This document shows, piece by piece, positions 1 through 9,602 of a DNA stretch of 64,000 bases. A program made the position numbers and the translations under genes. Under the pieces are notes generated by a model. It had not been told where the DNA came from, did not search any database, and was given only the letters and a program-made list of their open reading frames with translations. Every line of letters begins with the position of its first letter. Position 1 is the first letter of the stretch. The DNA is from Triatoma infestans (taxonomy: Eukaryota; Arthropoda; Insecta; Hemiptera; Reduviidae), in the NCBI GenBank assembly GCA_011037195.1, contig JAAEAF010000370.1:124001-188000 (forward strand), in the 5' to 3' direction.

Positions 1-184
1 TTTGAAAATGATGTAAATAAGGATGTAATAAGTTTATCTTTTGTAAGAGGGCTCTTTTGTCAGGCCTTCTTGTAAAATACATAGTTTTTTTATCAAGTTT
101 AATGAAAATCGATGGAGCATTATGGAAAACTCTGGTATATGAAAAAATGATTGAAAACTGAAACAAAAAACTGTTTAGTAATGT

Positions 185-415
185 TGCACTTCCGGTTATC
201 TGATTTCCTTCAAACTCGCAAGTTTGAGCTTTCTGCCATTTTTCATTTTTGAGCTTGCTGTACACGTAAATACATACAATTTTCTAAAAACCAACAAGGA
301 ATCAAGGGACCTTAAAATGTATAATTCCGGTGAGCCCTCGATAGAAATTTTGACATGATCACACTTCCGCTTACCAGCAAATAAGGGAAAGTAAATTTTG
401 TAAGTTTTGGGTATC
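185..415 (-). mobile_element. Family A dispersed repeat, 5' half
   Basis: Antisense copy of the most frequent repeat in the window. Read on the minus strand it runs from a degraded 5' hairpin near 415, through the blocks shared with other copies (the sequence around TCACCGGAA, the GGTTTTTAGAAAA block, the CTCAAAAATGAAAAA block), to the GATAACCGGAAGTGC block at about 190. The (GT)n core of other copies is reduced here to a few TGTA units. The 74-codon reading frame across it is not a gene: it is made only of repeat sequence. Confidence 0.75.
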
Positions 416-558
416 AGCATAGATCTATATTGTTAAGCCGAAAAAAAATTTAAATATCTGGCATGGAACACACCACCAGTTCACCTACTAGGTACTGTTA
501 AGCAATTATGTATAAAGTGACAAATTTTGATCTTTTAGATTTCCGTGGCCATTTTCAT

Positions 559-749
559 GAAAAACACTTGAGTTTCCAGGTTGAGACTGCGTCAGTGGTT
601 TGCTAAAACCCGACGTTTCGCCCATGTCGCAAGGAGGCTCTTCAGGGTCGTTACATCTTGAAAGCCAACAAGGCCTCATGCAACATGGGCGAAACGTCGA
701 TTTTTAGCAAACCACTGTCGCGATCTCTACCCGGAAACTCGTGTTTTTC
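559..749. repeat. Inverted repeat with hammerhead-ribozyme-like arms
   Basis: Two arms of about 75-90 bp (559-645 and 657-749) are inverted copies of each other, sharing GAAAAACAC, GGTTTGCTAAAA and CGACGTTTCGCCCATG. On the minus strand the left arm has CTGAAGA (645-639), a GCC/GGGC stem and GAAACGTC (619-612). This is the order of a hammerhead core: CUGANGA, stem II, GAAA, then a 2-bp stem III ending in GUC. The right arm on the plus strand keeps GAAACGTC (691-698) but has CTTGAAAG where CTGAAGA should be, so it looks disabled. Minimal hammerheads of this type are known from Penelope-like retroelements. No RT is visible beside it. Stem I is weak, so self-cleavage is not assured. Confidence 0.75.
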
Positions 750-1099
750 CTGACAAACTTATTTACAGTTCAATTTTATTCATTTTTTCATAACCTTACA
801 TGTAGAGGTAGTAGGAGATAAGTACCTATCTAGGCAGTTAGATTAACGATGATTATAATCTGTACAGAAGAGAGTGCAATAACACTGAACGAACCAAACA
901 TAGCACTTGAAACATCAACAATTCCGTGGAACTACCTAGAATCAATTTTTTCGAAAAAGTTACTAATGCAAGCGATAGGCTGTAGCACAATAGACCTTGG
1001 AGGACGTATTGTATTGAACTCTCTCTCAAAAAAAAAACTGCTCTTAATATTTTAATTTTAAAGGAAATCGTTATAGTCGATTTTGAGAAAATTCCAAAA
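750..1099. other. Unassigned AT-rich stretch
   Basis: No recognisable gene or repeat. A 68-codon frame at 849-1055 has no motif and ends in lysine-rich low complexity. Confidence 0.6.
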
Positions 1100-1592
1100 A
1101 AACTATTCTGTAAGTCGCACTTTCGATTAACCGATTTTCTTCAAATTTTTATTGACATTTTTAAAATGTATTATTAGTGTGCAGGTGGTAGATCCATACA
1201 TTCCCTGCAGTTGTACTTTTCAGAAAACCTAAAGCTACTGTTCCCACAGAATTCCCAAAAATTAATTCCTGAGAAAATTTCAAATAAAAGTCATAGCTAT
1301 TTAGTTATGTGGTTGGTACTCGAAGTTTAAAGATAATCAATGGAGCCGGTTTCGAGAAATCACCAAATATTGAAAAAAGCTTTCAATATTCGAAAAAAAA
1401 AAAGATTTTTCGTTTTTGAGATATTCTCTTTCTCTCTCACTCATACATACACATAAATACACAAAGACCTTCGTTAAAAACATTGAGCATTTCGTACTCA
1501 AAACTTGTATTTCCGATGAAAACTCAAGTCTCAAAAAATTGACACGATTGGAATAGGTACTTCCTTTTACTAAGGAGTAAGAGAAAGTAAAA
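1100..1592 (-). mobile_element. Family A dispersed repeat, antisense copy
   Basis: On the minus strand the copy starts at 1590 with ACTTTCTCTTACTCC directly after a T-rich run, followed by a hairpin partner (TAGTAAAAGGAAGTA). It continues through the GTGTCAATTTTTTGAG and GTTTTCATCGGAAATA blocks, then short CA/TG-like sequence, and ends in the block containing CGGTTAATCGAAAGTGC near 1115. It shows the terminal features used to define the family. Confidence 0.75.
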
Positions 1593-3689
1593 AATAAAAA
1601 AAAATAGCAAGAAGGATAGAAATAGACGAGGGTAAAAAGCATTGGCTTCCTGTTTAATGTATATAAAAATAGATGCAGAGTAATGGAGCGTTGTTGTAAC
1701 TGTATAAGGTCTAGAAGTAGACAAATTGTTCGCTCTTATTACTTATGATAATATCCAAGAAGCAATCACTTAGCAATAAGTTCACTGCATTCCCTTAACA
1801 GATTATTTTCGTTAAACTAACAGGCAAGCCTAATAGCATTAAACTTCAATTATTTGCAAATACAAAAACGTGGCTGTTTGGTGCTTGACTTAGCTAACGG
1901 CATCTAGCTGCTTAAAGGGAATATACTTTTGGTTTTCATATTTGTTGTCATTGCAACTGTAAAGGCTCCTCTGGAGTAGTATCTTTATTAGTTGGTAATG
2001 TAGTGGAAGAAAGAAATAAAAGAAAATAATAGTTTTGAAAAATAGTTTAGAATATTTTATAGTATCAAAAATCTAATTTTGTTAATATTTTAAATGTATC
2101 TTAGTGCAATGAAAAGAGTCAGGTACTGTAACTTGGGGTCATTGCTATTAGGGAAACAAAGGCACAAAAATCCGTTAAATTAATACAATGCTACCTGGCC
2201 AACTGTTTTGTTAGAGAGAGCATTCCTTCGGACAGTCTGCATTCTGCTTCCAAAGCCAGAACACTTACTTCAGGAATCGCTCTGTTAAACTCATGCGAGA
2301 TTTGCCTTTATTCTAGATAAACATCATTTTATTAAGATACAGTTGTGATATTGTAATGTATTTAAATTTGCTTAGAGAATAATATATATTTTAAGAACAT
2401 TGGTGCTCTCTTGATTATTACTAATACTTCTATCTCAAACATACATACAAGCCCTTTTAAAACCGGTCGTGCTACCACAAACACACAACATTCACAACAA
2501 AATCATTTCAGTAACAACAAACGTGAAAATATATTATTAAGCTATTCTCCCGAAAAAAAGAATACTTAAATTCACAACAATACTTAAATTCACAACATGC
2601 GTTTTAAAATTCATTGTAGAATCTTCCTTTATTGTAAGCTGACATAATACTGTGAACATAAGTGCTTTCTATTTGAGAATAATAGCCAAAAAACTTCCTC
2701 CATTTGTAGTGCTTAAATAACCTATTTAATAAAGTTTTGTCCTTGAATTATGGAAGCGTTTGGAACATTTTTCTGTCAATTCCATACATCTTTCTTTGAA
2801 TTCTTCATCCGTTTGCCCAATGTCTATGTGTGATCCATTAATTTATGTAATCTCATTTATACCTCATATCAGTCCGGTCTTAACCCCCAGGTTCTAGTAT
2901 TGTAAAAACAACAAACAAGTGGAACCATCTCAATTCGAAGACCTTAGTGTTTTGCAGTAATTGAGCAAGAAGAACATTGCATAAATAGATATTATGGACT
3001 CTGGCATGATGATGGTGAAGCCTAGCTGGCCCTGTTCAGTGAATAGATCGAAGAGAGGAAAGAAAAAGAAAATAACGCTGTTTTTGAACTATACAAGGTT
3101 AAACAATTGGCAATTTGTAGTTGGAGGGGAGATTTAGACTTCGTCATCGTAAATCATTAATATGCAAACGAGGAATGGAAGAGAAAATTAAGCCCGCCTA
3201 ATACTCACGTGCAAAAGGAAGGGCTCTTTATACTTTACTGCGTTCTTGCAAATGTTGATCCATCACTTAAAATGCCAATAACTACCTGAAGAAGCCAATT
3301 ACAATATTAGGGAAAGTCGGTTTATTCCAGACCATTAAACCTCAAACCCAAGTGTTCTTCTATATACTTTAGAACCCTGGCAATGCTTCAATGAATTTTC
3401 AGACAGCCACATTCAACCAATGGTATTAGCTGCACAAGTGCCTTGAATTCCATTGTCTTCAAGGTTCTCTTTACGATTCTCATTACCACTCGAGACCACA
3501 TTGTTTGCTGGGAAATAATGGGATTGAGAATATTTTATAACTGAGAGGTTGATAGATCTACAACTATGTTCCTTTCTATGTCTAGAAACATGAGTCTGCA
3601 AGGTTGAAAGATTTTTGTTCTAGAGATTTCACTGCACTTTCGGTCAAGACAAGAGAAGCGAAGGGGTGGCTGGAACTGGTATGAGTTTA
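1593..3689. other. Unassigned AT-rich stretch, no gene seen
   Basis: About 2.1 kb without a supportable coding region. It holds short local duplications, for example TACTTAAATTCACAACA twice around 2564-2597. No TE protein motif was recognised in any frame. It could be decayed repeat or host intergenic DNA. Confidence 0.6.
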
Positions 3690-4380
3690 CTTTATGTTTC
3701 GTGATTCGGAGGACCACTGGGCGAGCGGGTGGACCGACTGGTGGAAAGTACCAGCCACTGCTGATTCGCTTTGATGCTAACTCGCACAACGTGTTAGCGG
3801 ATAATTCAACGTGTCAGCGGATAATTCAATCAGAGAGGTGCCAAACTTTGGTAAGTAGAAACCTACTTCTTTTAAATAGAGGTAGGAAATCTATTTTTTT
3901 TATCGGGAACAAGGAAGACGTTATAGATATTACCGCGGCCTCTAGGCATTTCTTGTCCTGGTTTGCTGGTTGGTTGGTCACAGACTGGAATCACTGGAAC
4001 TGATCATAAAAGCTATAGAATCACCCTGAGTTTTGCATTGGGGAATAATAAGAGAATTAGAAATCCGATGAGAACTGATTGGGACCAATTTTCCACCATC
4101 CTGACTGTTAGCAGAGCTAGACTGGGCAATTCTCCCATTGAGGGAAAGGACTTAGATCACATGGTAGATAGGATTAACCGGCCGGACCAGCTAATATGCA
4201 AAGGAAGAGGGCTGTGGCTCATTTTTGGTTGACCACGGGTCACGTTTACCTTCAAAGCTACCTATACATGATCTGTGATATGACCTCTCTAATGTGCCCC
4301 TTATGTAGACAAGGGCAGGAGAAGGATGCTCGGCACTTAACCACTTATCCTGCATCGCAGGACATAAGATTAAAAAAATG
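3690..4380 (+). pseudogene. LINE relic: endonuclease joined to C-terminal zinc motif, RT deleted
   Basis: From about 3730 the translation matches the second half of an apurinic-type LINE endonuclease. It has a DANSHN motif, the LLLLNRGRKS segment, a DVIDITAASRH segment and, after a frameshift near 4000, a TDHKS motif in place of the usual SDH. Only about 60 codons later, at 4196-4380, comes the tail normally found after the reverse transcriptase: a TTGHVYLQ segment and a CPLCRQGQ...ARH...YPA zinc-type motif with the last Cys changed. The RT domain that should lie between them is absent. At 3790-3830 a 21-bp segment is duplicated in tandem. Clade uncertain (I/R1/Jockey group). Confidence 0.65.
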
Positions 4381-4489
4381 ATACTGTCACTTAATCTGAA
4401 TATCAGACTGTTAATAGTTGGGTGTGGAATAGTTGGAGACAACCATACTTACTACCGTATGTTCTACCATACTTACTGCCCATACTTTC

Positions 4490-5510
4490 TACCGGGTGTT
4501 TTAAATGGACAAGAATAAGCTAATTTTATTCGAGTTATCACAGTTGCTGAAGGATGTGCCATTGAATGTCAGAACAAGAACGTGGTTCCAACAAGATGGT
4601 TGTCCCGCGCACTATGTCTCAGTGGCGACGAAAGAAGATTTTCAGTAACCGATGAATCGGAAGACAGGGACCGGTAAGCTGGCCTTCCAGATTTAACACC
4701 GCTTGATTTTTTTTCTTTGGAAATATCTCAAAGAAAGAATTTATGCCAAGGAACCAACAACTCCAGAAGACTTAATCCAAACCCGCTCAGCAATTCCGGA
4801 GGACATGATACGGTTAGCAACTTCATCTGTTGGGCAGCGACTGCCGTTTAAGCCGAGGATGTCATTTTGAATAAATAGGAAATATTTTTTTTATTGATTT
4901 TTGTAAATAAACTGGAATATTGTTTTGTTTTAATGGTGTTTTACTTGACTTTTAAGTCTTTTTTGGTTTTGAAATAGGTTTTAAGTTTTATCAGCATTTG
5001 AACTCTCTTACTTGTTAGAAATTAATAAGGAAGTCCGTTTTTAATTTTAGTTTATGAAACGGAGGAAACAACGACGAAAATTTAAACTTTGTTATTGAAT
5101 ATCTCGGCAACGGCTTGAAATATTGAAGTGGAATTAACGGATTTTTCTTGATTTTTTTCAATTGTTTTCAATACAGTAGTAAAAAGTGGGGTTCAAAAGA
5201 AAATCGCCATTTTCTCCACCGATTTAAGGCATACGGCGGCAATAAAATCAAAAAACACTAACACCTTCATAAACTAGAGCGAAAATATCATCAGAGACAT
5301 TTTCCGTGGTAGCCTGCTTTATTTTGCGGTCATTGACCGGTTTCGGGCGTTCGCCCATCTTCAGGATGCGTTTTACCAGACAGTGTGACAACACACTGCG
5401 GAACCAACCATCACAACAAATAGAGCGAAAATACTTCAACAAACTTTATGCCACTTTTTGATGTCTTCCTTCATTTAAGAGTGGCCCGTTTAAATGAGAC
5501 ACCCTGCATA
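4490..5510 (+). mobile_element. mariner-like transposon relic, 3' half of transposase
   Basis: The translation at 4580-4621 gives WFQQDGCPAHYVS, the block around the second catalytic Asp of IS630/Tc1/mariner transposases. At about 4692-4718 LTPLDFFSL marks the region of the third Asp. The alpha-helical C-terminus ends at the stop near 4868. At least two stops or frameshifts interrupt it, and the N-terminal DNA-binding half is missing. The 3' end at 5481-5510 (CCGTTTAAATGAGACACCC then TGCATA) resembles a mariner terminal repeat. A diverged GGGTGTTTTAAATGG lies at 4494-4508, so the copy is internally deleted. It contains the hammerhead-bearing insertion at 5288-5420. Confidence 0.75.
5288..5420 (-). 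ncRNA. 133-bp insertion carrying a hammerhead ribozyme core
   Basis: The segment is flanked by an exact 13-bp duplication, TAGAGCGAAAATA, at 5275-5287 and 5421-5433, so its limits are well defined. On the minus strand it has CTGAAGA (5364-5358), a GGGC/GCCC hairpin and GAAACCGGTC (5344-5335). That reads as hammerhead CUGANGA, stem II, GAA, then stem III ACC/GGU without a loop, then C17. The flanking CATC can pair with AATG in three positions as a short stem I. One extra U lies between CUGAAGA and stem II. The 3' end reads CCAACCATCACAACAAA, which recurs at the end of the 44,702-44,950 insertion. Established: such minimal hammerheads occur in Penelope-like elements and retrozymes. No protein is encoded, so it is a non-autonomous passenger. 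Confidence 0.78.
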
Positions 5511-5939
5511 TATATACTTTATTATATATATATTTTTGTATCTTCTTTATTTCTGATTGGGGCGGAGGCAAAAAGTTGGGGGAGTGGAGGGGGTTAAGTT
5601 GTGAGGTGGGGGTAAGTGAGTAGGAAGGGGACCACTCTCATGGGGACGGTCGCCATGTTGTGCAGAAAAGTGGCATAGAGCCGGTCTTTTATATCTACTA
5701 ATAATAGTACTTTGTTCTTTCTTTCGCCTGACTGAGAACCAGCCATTGGAATCAGGAGGAAGTTTCCCAACATCTTCCAGGAGGAAATTTACGGAACCTC
5801 AATTATTATCGGAACCTGGAGATTGTAATCCTATCCGATATTTGGGCCCCTTATTGAAGCATTGAGCTCATGGTTGATCTGCTTTTTTTGAGATTATTAT
5901 TTGAAATTATTTTGAGAATGCCTCAGCAAACTTAATAAC
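5511..5939. other. Unassigned stretch with G-rich segment
   Basis: No gene seen. A TA-rich run (5511-5535) is followed by a strongly G-rich plus strand at about 5560-5640 (GGGGGAGTGGAGGGGG at 5578-5593). Confidence 0.6.
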
Positions 5940-6075
5940 CAAGGCGGAAATATTACCTCATTTGTGCCTCCAGAGCATGTTGGCGTAGAAGAAAAATGAG
6001 ATGGCTCATAATCTGGCAGCGAAAGGTACAGCAATTCTCTTCAAGGGACTGGTACACTTTGTGAGATGAGCGACC
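5940..6075 (+). pseudogene. LINE RNase H fragment
   Basis: Two adjoining frames give HVGVEEK then NEMAHNLAAKGTAI. This is the end of the RNase H domain found in I-group LINEs (usual pattern HVGxxGNExADxLAKxG). The Asp of the AD pair is His here and a frameshift splits the motif. Neighbouring DNA to the right belongs to a different LINE family (Jockey 3' end), so this is a short isolated relic. Confidence 0.55.
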
Positions 6076-6109
6076 AGTCTGTTCATGAAAAACTCAAGAA
6101 ATCAGAGGA

Positions 6110-6315
6110 AGCCGAGAAGAGTTGAAAGTTTCTCCCTGACGACCCGACTCAACATCTGAAGCGGCGCTGGCCGCGCGACTTCCTCCACGTTTGAGGTCAG
6201 TAAATAACAACCCCCACACGTGTACACTGTTGTCGTATTTACTAGTTGTAGGAGCATTGCTTTTCCAGTTGTAAATTTGAAATAATAATAAAATAGTACT
6301 GTTTACTAAATGTAG
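6110..6315 (+). mobile_element. Jockey-type LINE, 3'-terminal fragment
   Basis: Around 6150 the translation gives LKRRWPRDF, matching LKRLWPRDLL at the C-terminus of the longer copy at 53,457-54,024. The 3' UTR also matches: a CACACGTGTACA segment, then CAGTTGTAAATTTGAAATAATAA. It is one of three 5'-truncated members of the same family in the window. Confidence 0.6.
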
Positions 6316-6339
6316 TGGAGCAAGCAGCAAATAGGTATG

Positions 6340-6666
6340 GTGCGACAGAGCAGAGCTACATATGTTCCATCACTATTACCGTCACTCTAAAATTTATCCA
6401 CTGTTGACCATCACTGTAATAAAAGTAATTAAGAAAGTGTCCGCTAGAGCACTACGAGTGTAAGAGAGTATGTAGAGTGGGCAGTAAGAGAGAGATATTA
6501 GCTGGATGTGTATGTGCTTCTTAAATAAAATATATATATTAAATGAACAGTTCCTAATTAATGCCCTCAGTCTAATATTTGATTACAATCACTATCAAAC
6601 CAGCCTTTCCAACAAACCTAAACTTGTAAAGCGGGGCACAGAGCTAAGTTCAGCCACTATTACTGG
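6340..6666. repeat. Left flank of 106-bp satellite, with a non-satellite interruption
   Basis: The sequences CCGTCACTCTAAAATTTATCC plus ACTGTTGACC (about 6380-6410) and ACAAACCTAAACTTGTAAAG through CAGCCACTATTACTG (6612-6665) match the 106-bp unit at 13,870-14,330. Between them, at about 6420-6580, is unrelated sequence of unknown origin. The LTR element at 6667 therefore sits inside this satellite. Confidence 0.8.
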
Positions 6667-7365
6667 TGTAAATAGTAAGGAATAGAAATTACAAAGAAGT
6701 CAGACGGCAGCGGCTGAAGGAACTCGACACACGCACGCACAGCCCGTTGGAGTGGGGAGTGCTGTAAGAGAGGAGAGACGGTCAGAAAGGCTGAGGCCGG
6801 CGACTCGTGGACAAGTCGACATATGCAATTATTAATTGTCACAACAGCCAAACAGAGGCAGCAGTTTGGGCCCTAGATTCTGCTCGTACGTGAAACTGGC
6901 GACTCCGGTGAGTTTGTGTCGGTGGAGGACTAAATGAGCGACGGGTGCGTGAAGAGACTATTTATAACAAACACTTCCTGGTTTTTATGTGTTAGCGAGA
7001 AAGCCATTTCTGTTTCAACTGAAACAATTAGTTAGTTATTGTAGAAGATTATTCTTTTGATTTAACTTCTTTATTACTTTGCCGAGGAGGGAGATTTTCT
7101 GTTCGCGTTTTCATAATTAAATTTGTAATTAATTATACTTAGTGTAAGTAGGCTAAGTTAGTCGCGTGTATTACAGAGTGAATGTGAGTGTGAATGTGTA
7201 TAACCCGGGGTTGGGTATTAATGTATTGTAGTATTATTTATTTTAATGTAATTGTTAATAACGTTAAGTTAAGCTGTACTAGGCGTTTACTTCTGTTTGT
7301 AAAATTATAGACTTTGGCCATATATCTGCTTGAATTTTATTGACTTCTCTCCCCAAAGGTTTACA
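6667..7365 (+). repeat. 5' LTR of the Gypsy element
   Basis: 699 bp, beginning TGTAAATAGTAAGGAATAG and ending AAAGGTTTACA. It aligns along nearly all its length with the copy at 13158-13869. The 5' terminal TGTAAA and 3' terminal TTTACA are inverted. Confidence 0.92.
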
Positions 7366-7366
7366 A

Positions 7367-7386
7367 CTGGTGTCAGGTGTGGAGTA
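7367..7386 (+). promoter_or_regulatory. Primer-binding-site candidate
   Basis: Directly after the 5' LTR comes CTGGTGTCAGGTGTGGAG. The TGG start fits pairing with a tRNA 3' CCA end. The tRNA was not identified. Confidence 0.6.
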
Positions 7387-7913
7387 CCTGTTGGACGCTT
7401 ACTCATACTGGGCTACACTCCCGAGCGGTATCTCGAGAACGGTTGGGTTTTTTTGAGATTTTGAGGATTTCTCTGGACATATATTGAGTATAAAAATTAC
7501 TTAGAACAAAGAAAATAATTTTCCGATTATTTTCCGATTTTTCTTTTTATTAAAATTTTTCCTACCGGCCGGACCATAGAGTGTGATATATCGTTGGAAA
7601 GCTCTCGACGAGCCTAGTATTTCTAGACACAGAGCAACTATATTTAGAATGGTTGTAAATAATTCGGTCATAAAACCAATTAAGAAAGTATACTAACTAA
7701 TCAAATATAGTTACAAGGCTCGGTACATAATATTGTTTGAATATATATATGTATATATATATAAATCCCAAGTCTTAGTGCTATAATAGTGGCAATTTCG
7801 TTTGCGTACTGAGTAAATTTTATCGTAATTTTTATCGAATTTGGAGTTATTAACTAACAACCGTCTATTCAAAATAAGAGAAGGGGAAACACACGGTTAT
7901 TAGAGCTGCAGAG

Positions 7914-8899
7914 ATGCCGAAAGAGGAAATAGCGTCTCTAAAAATGGAGCTGGAAGCGGCCAGGCAGGAATTAGAACAACCACGATTGTCGTTGAGGACT
8001 ACTGCCGATGAGGAAACGAGAAAAACAGTCAAAAGGGATCTCAGTTTGCAAAATATGATTAGGCCATGGGGAGGGAGCGAGAATGAGATTCCACTGGAGG
8101 AATTTCTGAGCGATCTTGAGGCAGTGGCTCACAGGGGTGGTTGGACAGAATCTGATCTAAAACTAGTTAGTCGTCTAAAGGTAACAGGGCGGACGGCGGC
8201 CTGCATTTCGGCCCATCCGGAACTTCGTCATGCAGCCTCAATTTTGATGAGTATAAAAGGGTCCTAAAGGAACGTTTTGGCGAACTAGCAACTCCAGCGC
8301 AACGTCTCCTAGAGTTGAATCTGGTAATGCAGCGCCAAGGTGAAAGCGCGCTGGAGTTTGCGGACCGAGTTCGGAGGTTGGGCGAACGTACTGTTGCTCG
8401 GGGTCAGGAGGACGGCTCCCTTAAGTGGGATAAACAGCAGGTAGATAGTTTAATTCTCGCGGCTTTTATTAAGGGCTTGAGGGGGGAAGCAGCGGCCCAG
8501 TTGCACTATAACCCACTCACGAACTTCCAGGAAGCAGTGAACAGAGCTGCGCGGGTTGAATTATACCAAGGATCTTCATCGCGAGTAATCAATAGCGTCG
8601 AAGAACAGGGAACCTCTCAGGTAGCTGCTGCGATGGCTACCCAGGGGAGGGGAAGTCGCCAAATTCGCTGTTTCCGTTGCAACCAGGGGGGACATGTCGC
8701 CCGCGATTGTGCGCGGCTAAGAAGAGGGGTTAGCAGAAATGCGAGGGAGGGCAGCCAGGAGAAGAAGAAGCAGTGGAAAGATACAAATCCAGGAGGCGCG
8801 CCCAATCGCCCCTTTTGCTTCGTCTGTGGAAGTCCATGGCATTTTGTACGCAACTGCCCATCGTCGAGCCAGCAGGATCGAATGGGGCCTCTTATGTAA
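7914..8899 (+). pseudogene. gag: Gypsy gag, one frameshift
   Basis: Encodes the nucleocapsid precursor. It starts at an ATG (7914) with a predicted coiled, Glu-rich N-terminus. Near 8240 a one-base indel moves the frame: the first part ends at 8267, while the rest continues as FDEYKRVLKERFGE into the segment running to 8899. The C-terminal part has two CCHC zinc knuckles, CFRCNQGGHVARDC and CFVCGSPWHFVRNC, which bind RNA during particle assembly. The frame overlaps the protease frame by about 125 bases, suggesting a -1 shift for gag-pol expression in the parent element. Confidence 0.85.
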
Positions 8900-9579
8900 T
8901 CCCTAATGTTTCAGAGTCTGGGATACCCAGGGGCCTGATGGTCACCTTGGACGTGGAGGGACTCAGAAAAGAACTATTGGTAGATAGCGGCTCAGAAATA
9001 TCCATATTAAAGAAAGCCCTGCCGGGAATCCCGTTGAGACCACCTTGCCTTAAGGCTACCAGCGTGACTGGGGCCGTGGTGCCTGTTCAAGGGGAACAGG
9101 AAGTAGTGTGTCGGTTGGAAGGGGTAGTCACAAGGCATAGGTTCGTCATTGCTCCCATCGCTTCTAGGGGGGATGGCCTCCTGGGGTGGGATTTGATGGC
9201 TAAAGCTGGGGTAGTGCTGAATGCAGCAAAAGGACAGGTCCTTGTACAGGGTAACGGCCGCGAGGGGATAAATTTGGTAAATTATCCGGGTGAATGCGAT
9301 GTGAACTCTGGGTGTGTAAAAGCCGCTCAGGGAGGGCCCTCGGTTAATCTAGTTGTAAAGGCCGTCAGACAGGTGACAGTCGAACCCTATGTGGAGCAGA
9401 TCGTCGAAGGCAAAGTCCCTCATTGGAGAGAGGGAGATCTACTTGTTAAACCAGAGGACCTTCCTCAAAGGGGGCTTCGCGTAGCCAGAAGTCTGGATCG
9501 GCCCGTGGGGCGGAAAATATGGGTAAGGGTTGTTAATTTAACGGGGGATAGAATCCGCATAGACAGGGACAAAGATTAG
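8890..9579 (+). pseudogene. pro: Gypsy aspartic protease region
   Basis: Encodes a retropepsin-type protease that would cut Gag and Pol. The active-site block is LLVDSGSEISIL at about 8976-9011 and the second conserved block is GLLGWDLM at about 9176. The frame closes at a TAG ending at 9579, whereas the following pol frame already reads RQGQRLGKVRAWEP across 9560-9603. A one-base indel near 9560-9575 therefore separates protease from RT in this copy. It lies between gag and RT as expected for Ty3/Gypsy. Confidence 0.82.
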
Positions 9580-9602
9580 GTAAAGTTAGGGCGTGGGAAC
9601 CT

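Noticed and set aside
3535..3789. 84-codon minus-strand frame
   Set aside because: Overlaps a LINE endonuclease relic read on the plus strand; no motif of its own.
5578..5600. G-quadruplex-like G-rich tract as a functional element
   Set aside because: The run is G-rich but nothing else in the sequence links it to a promoter or an element end.
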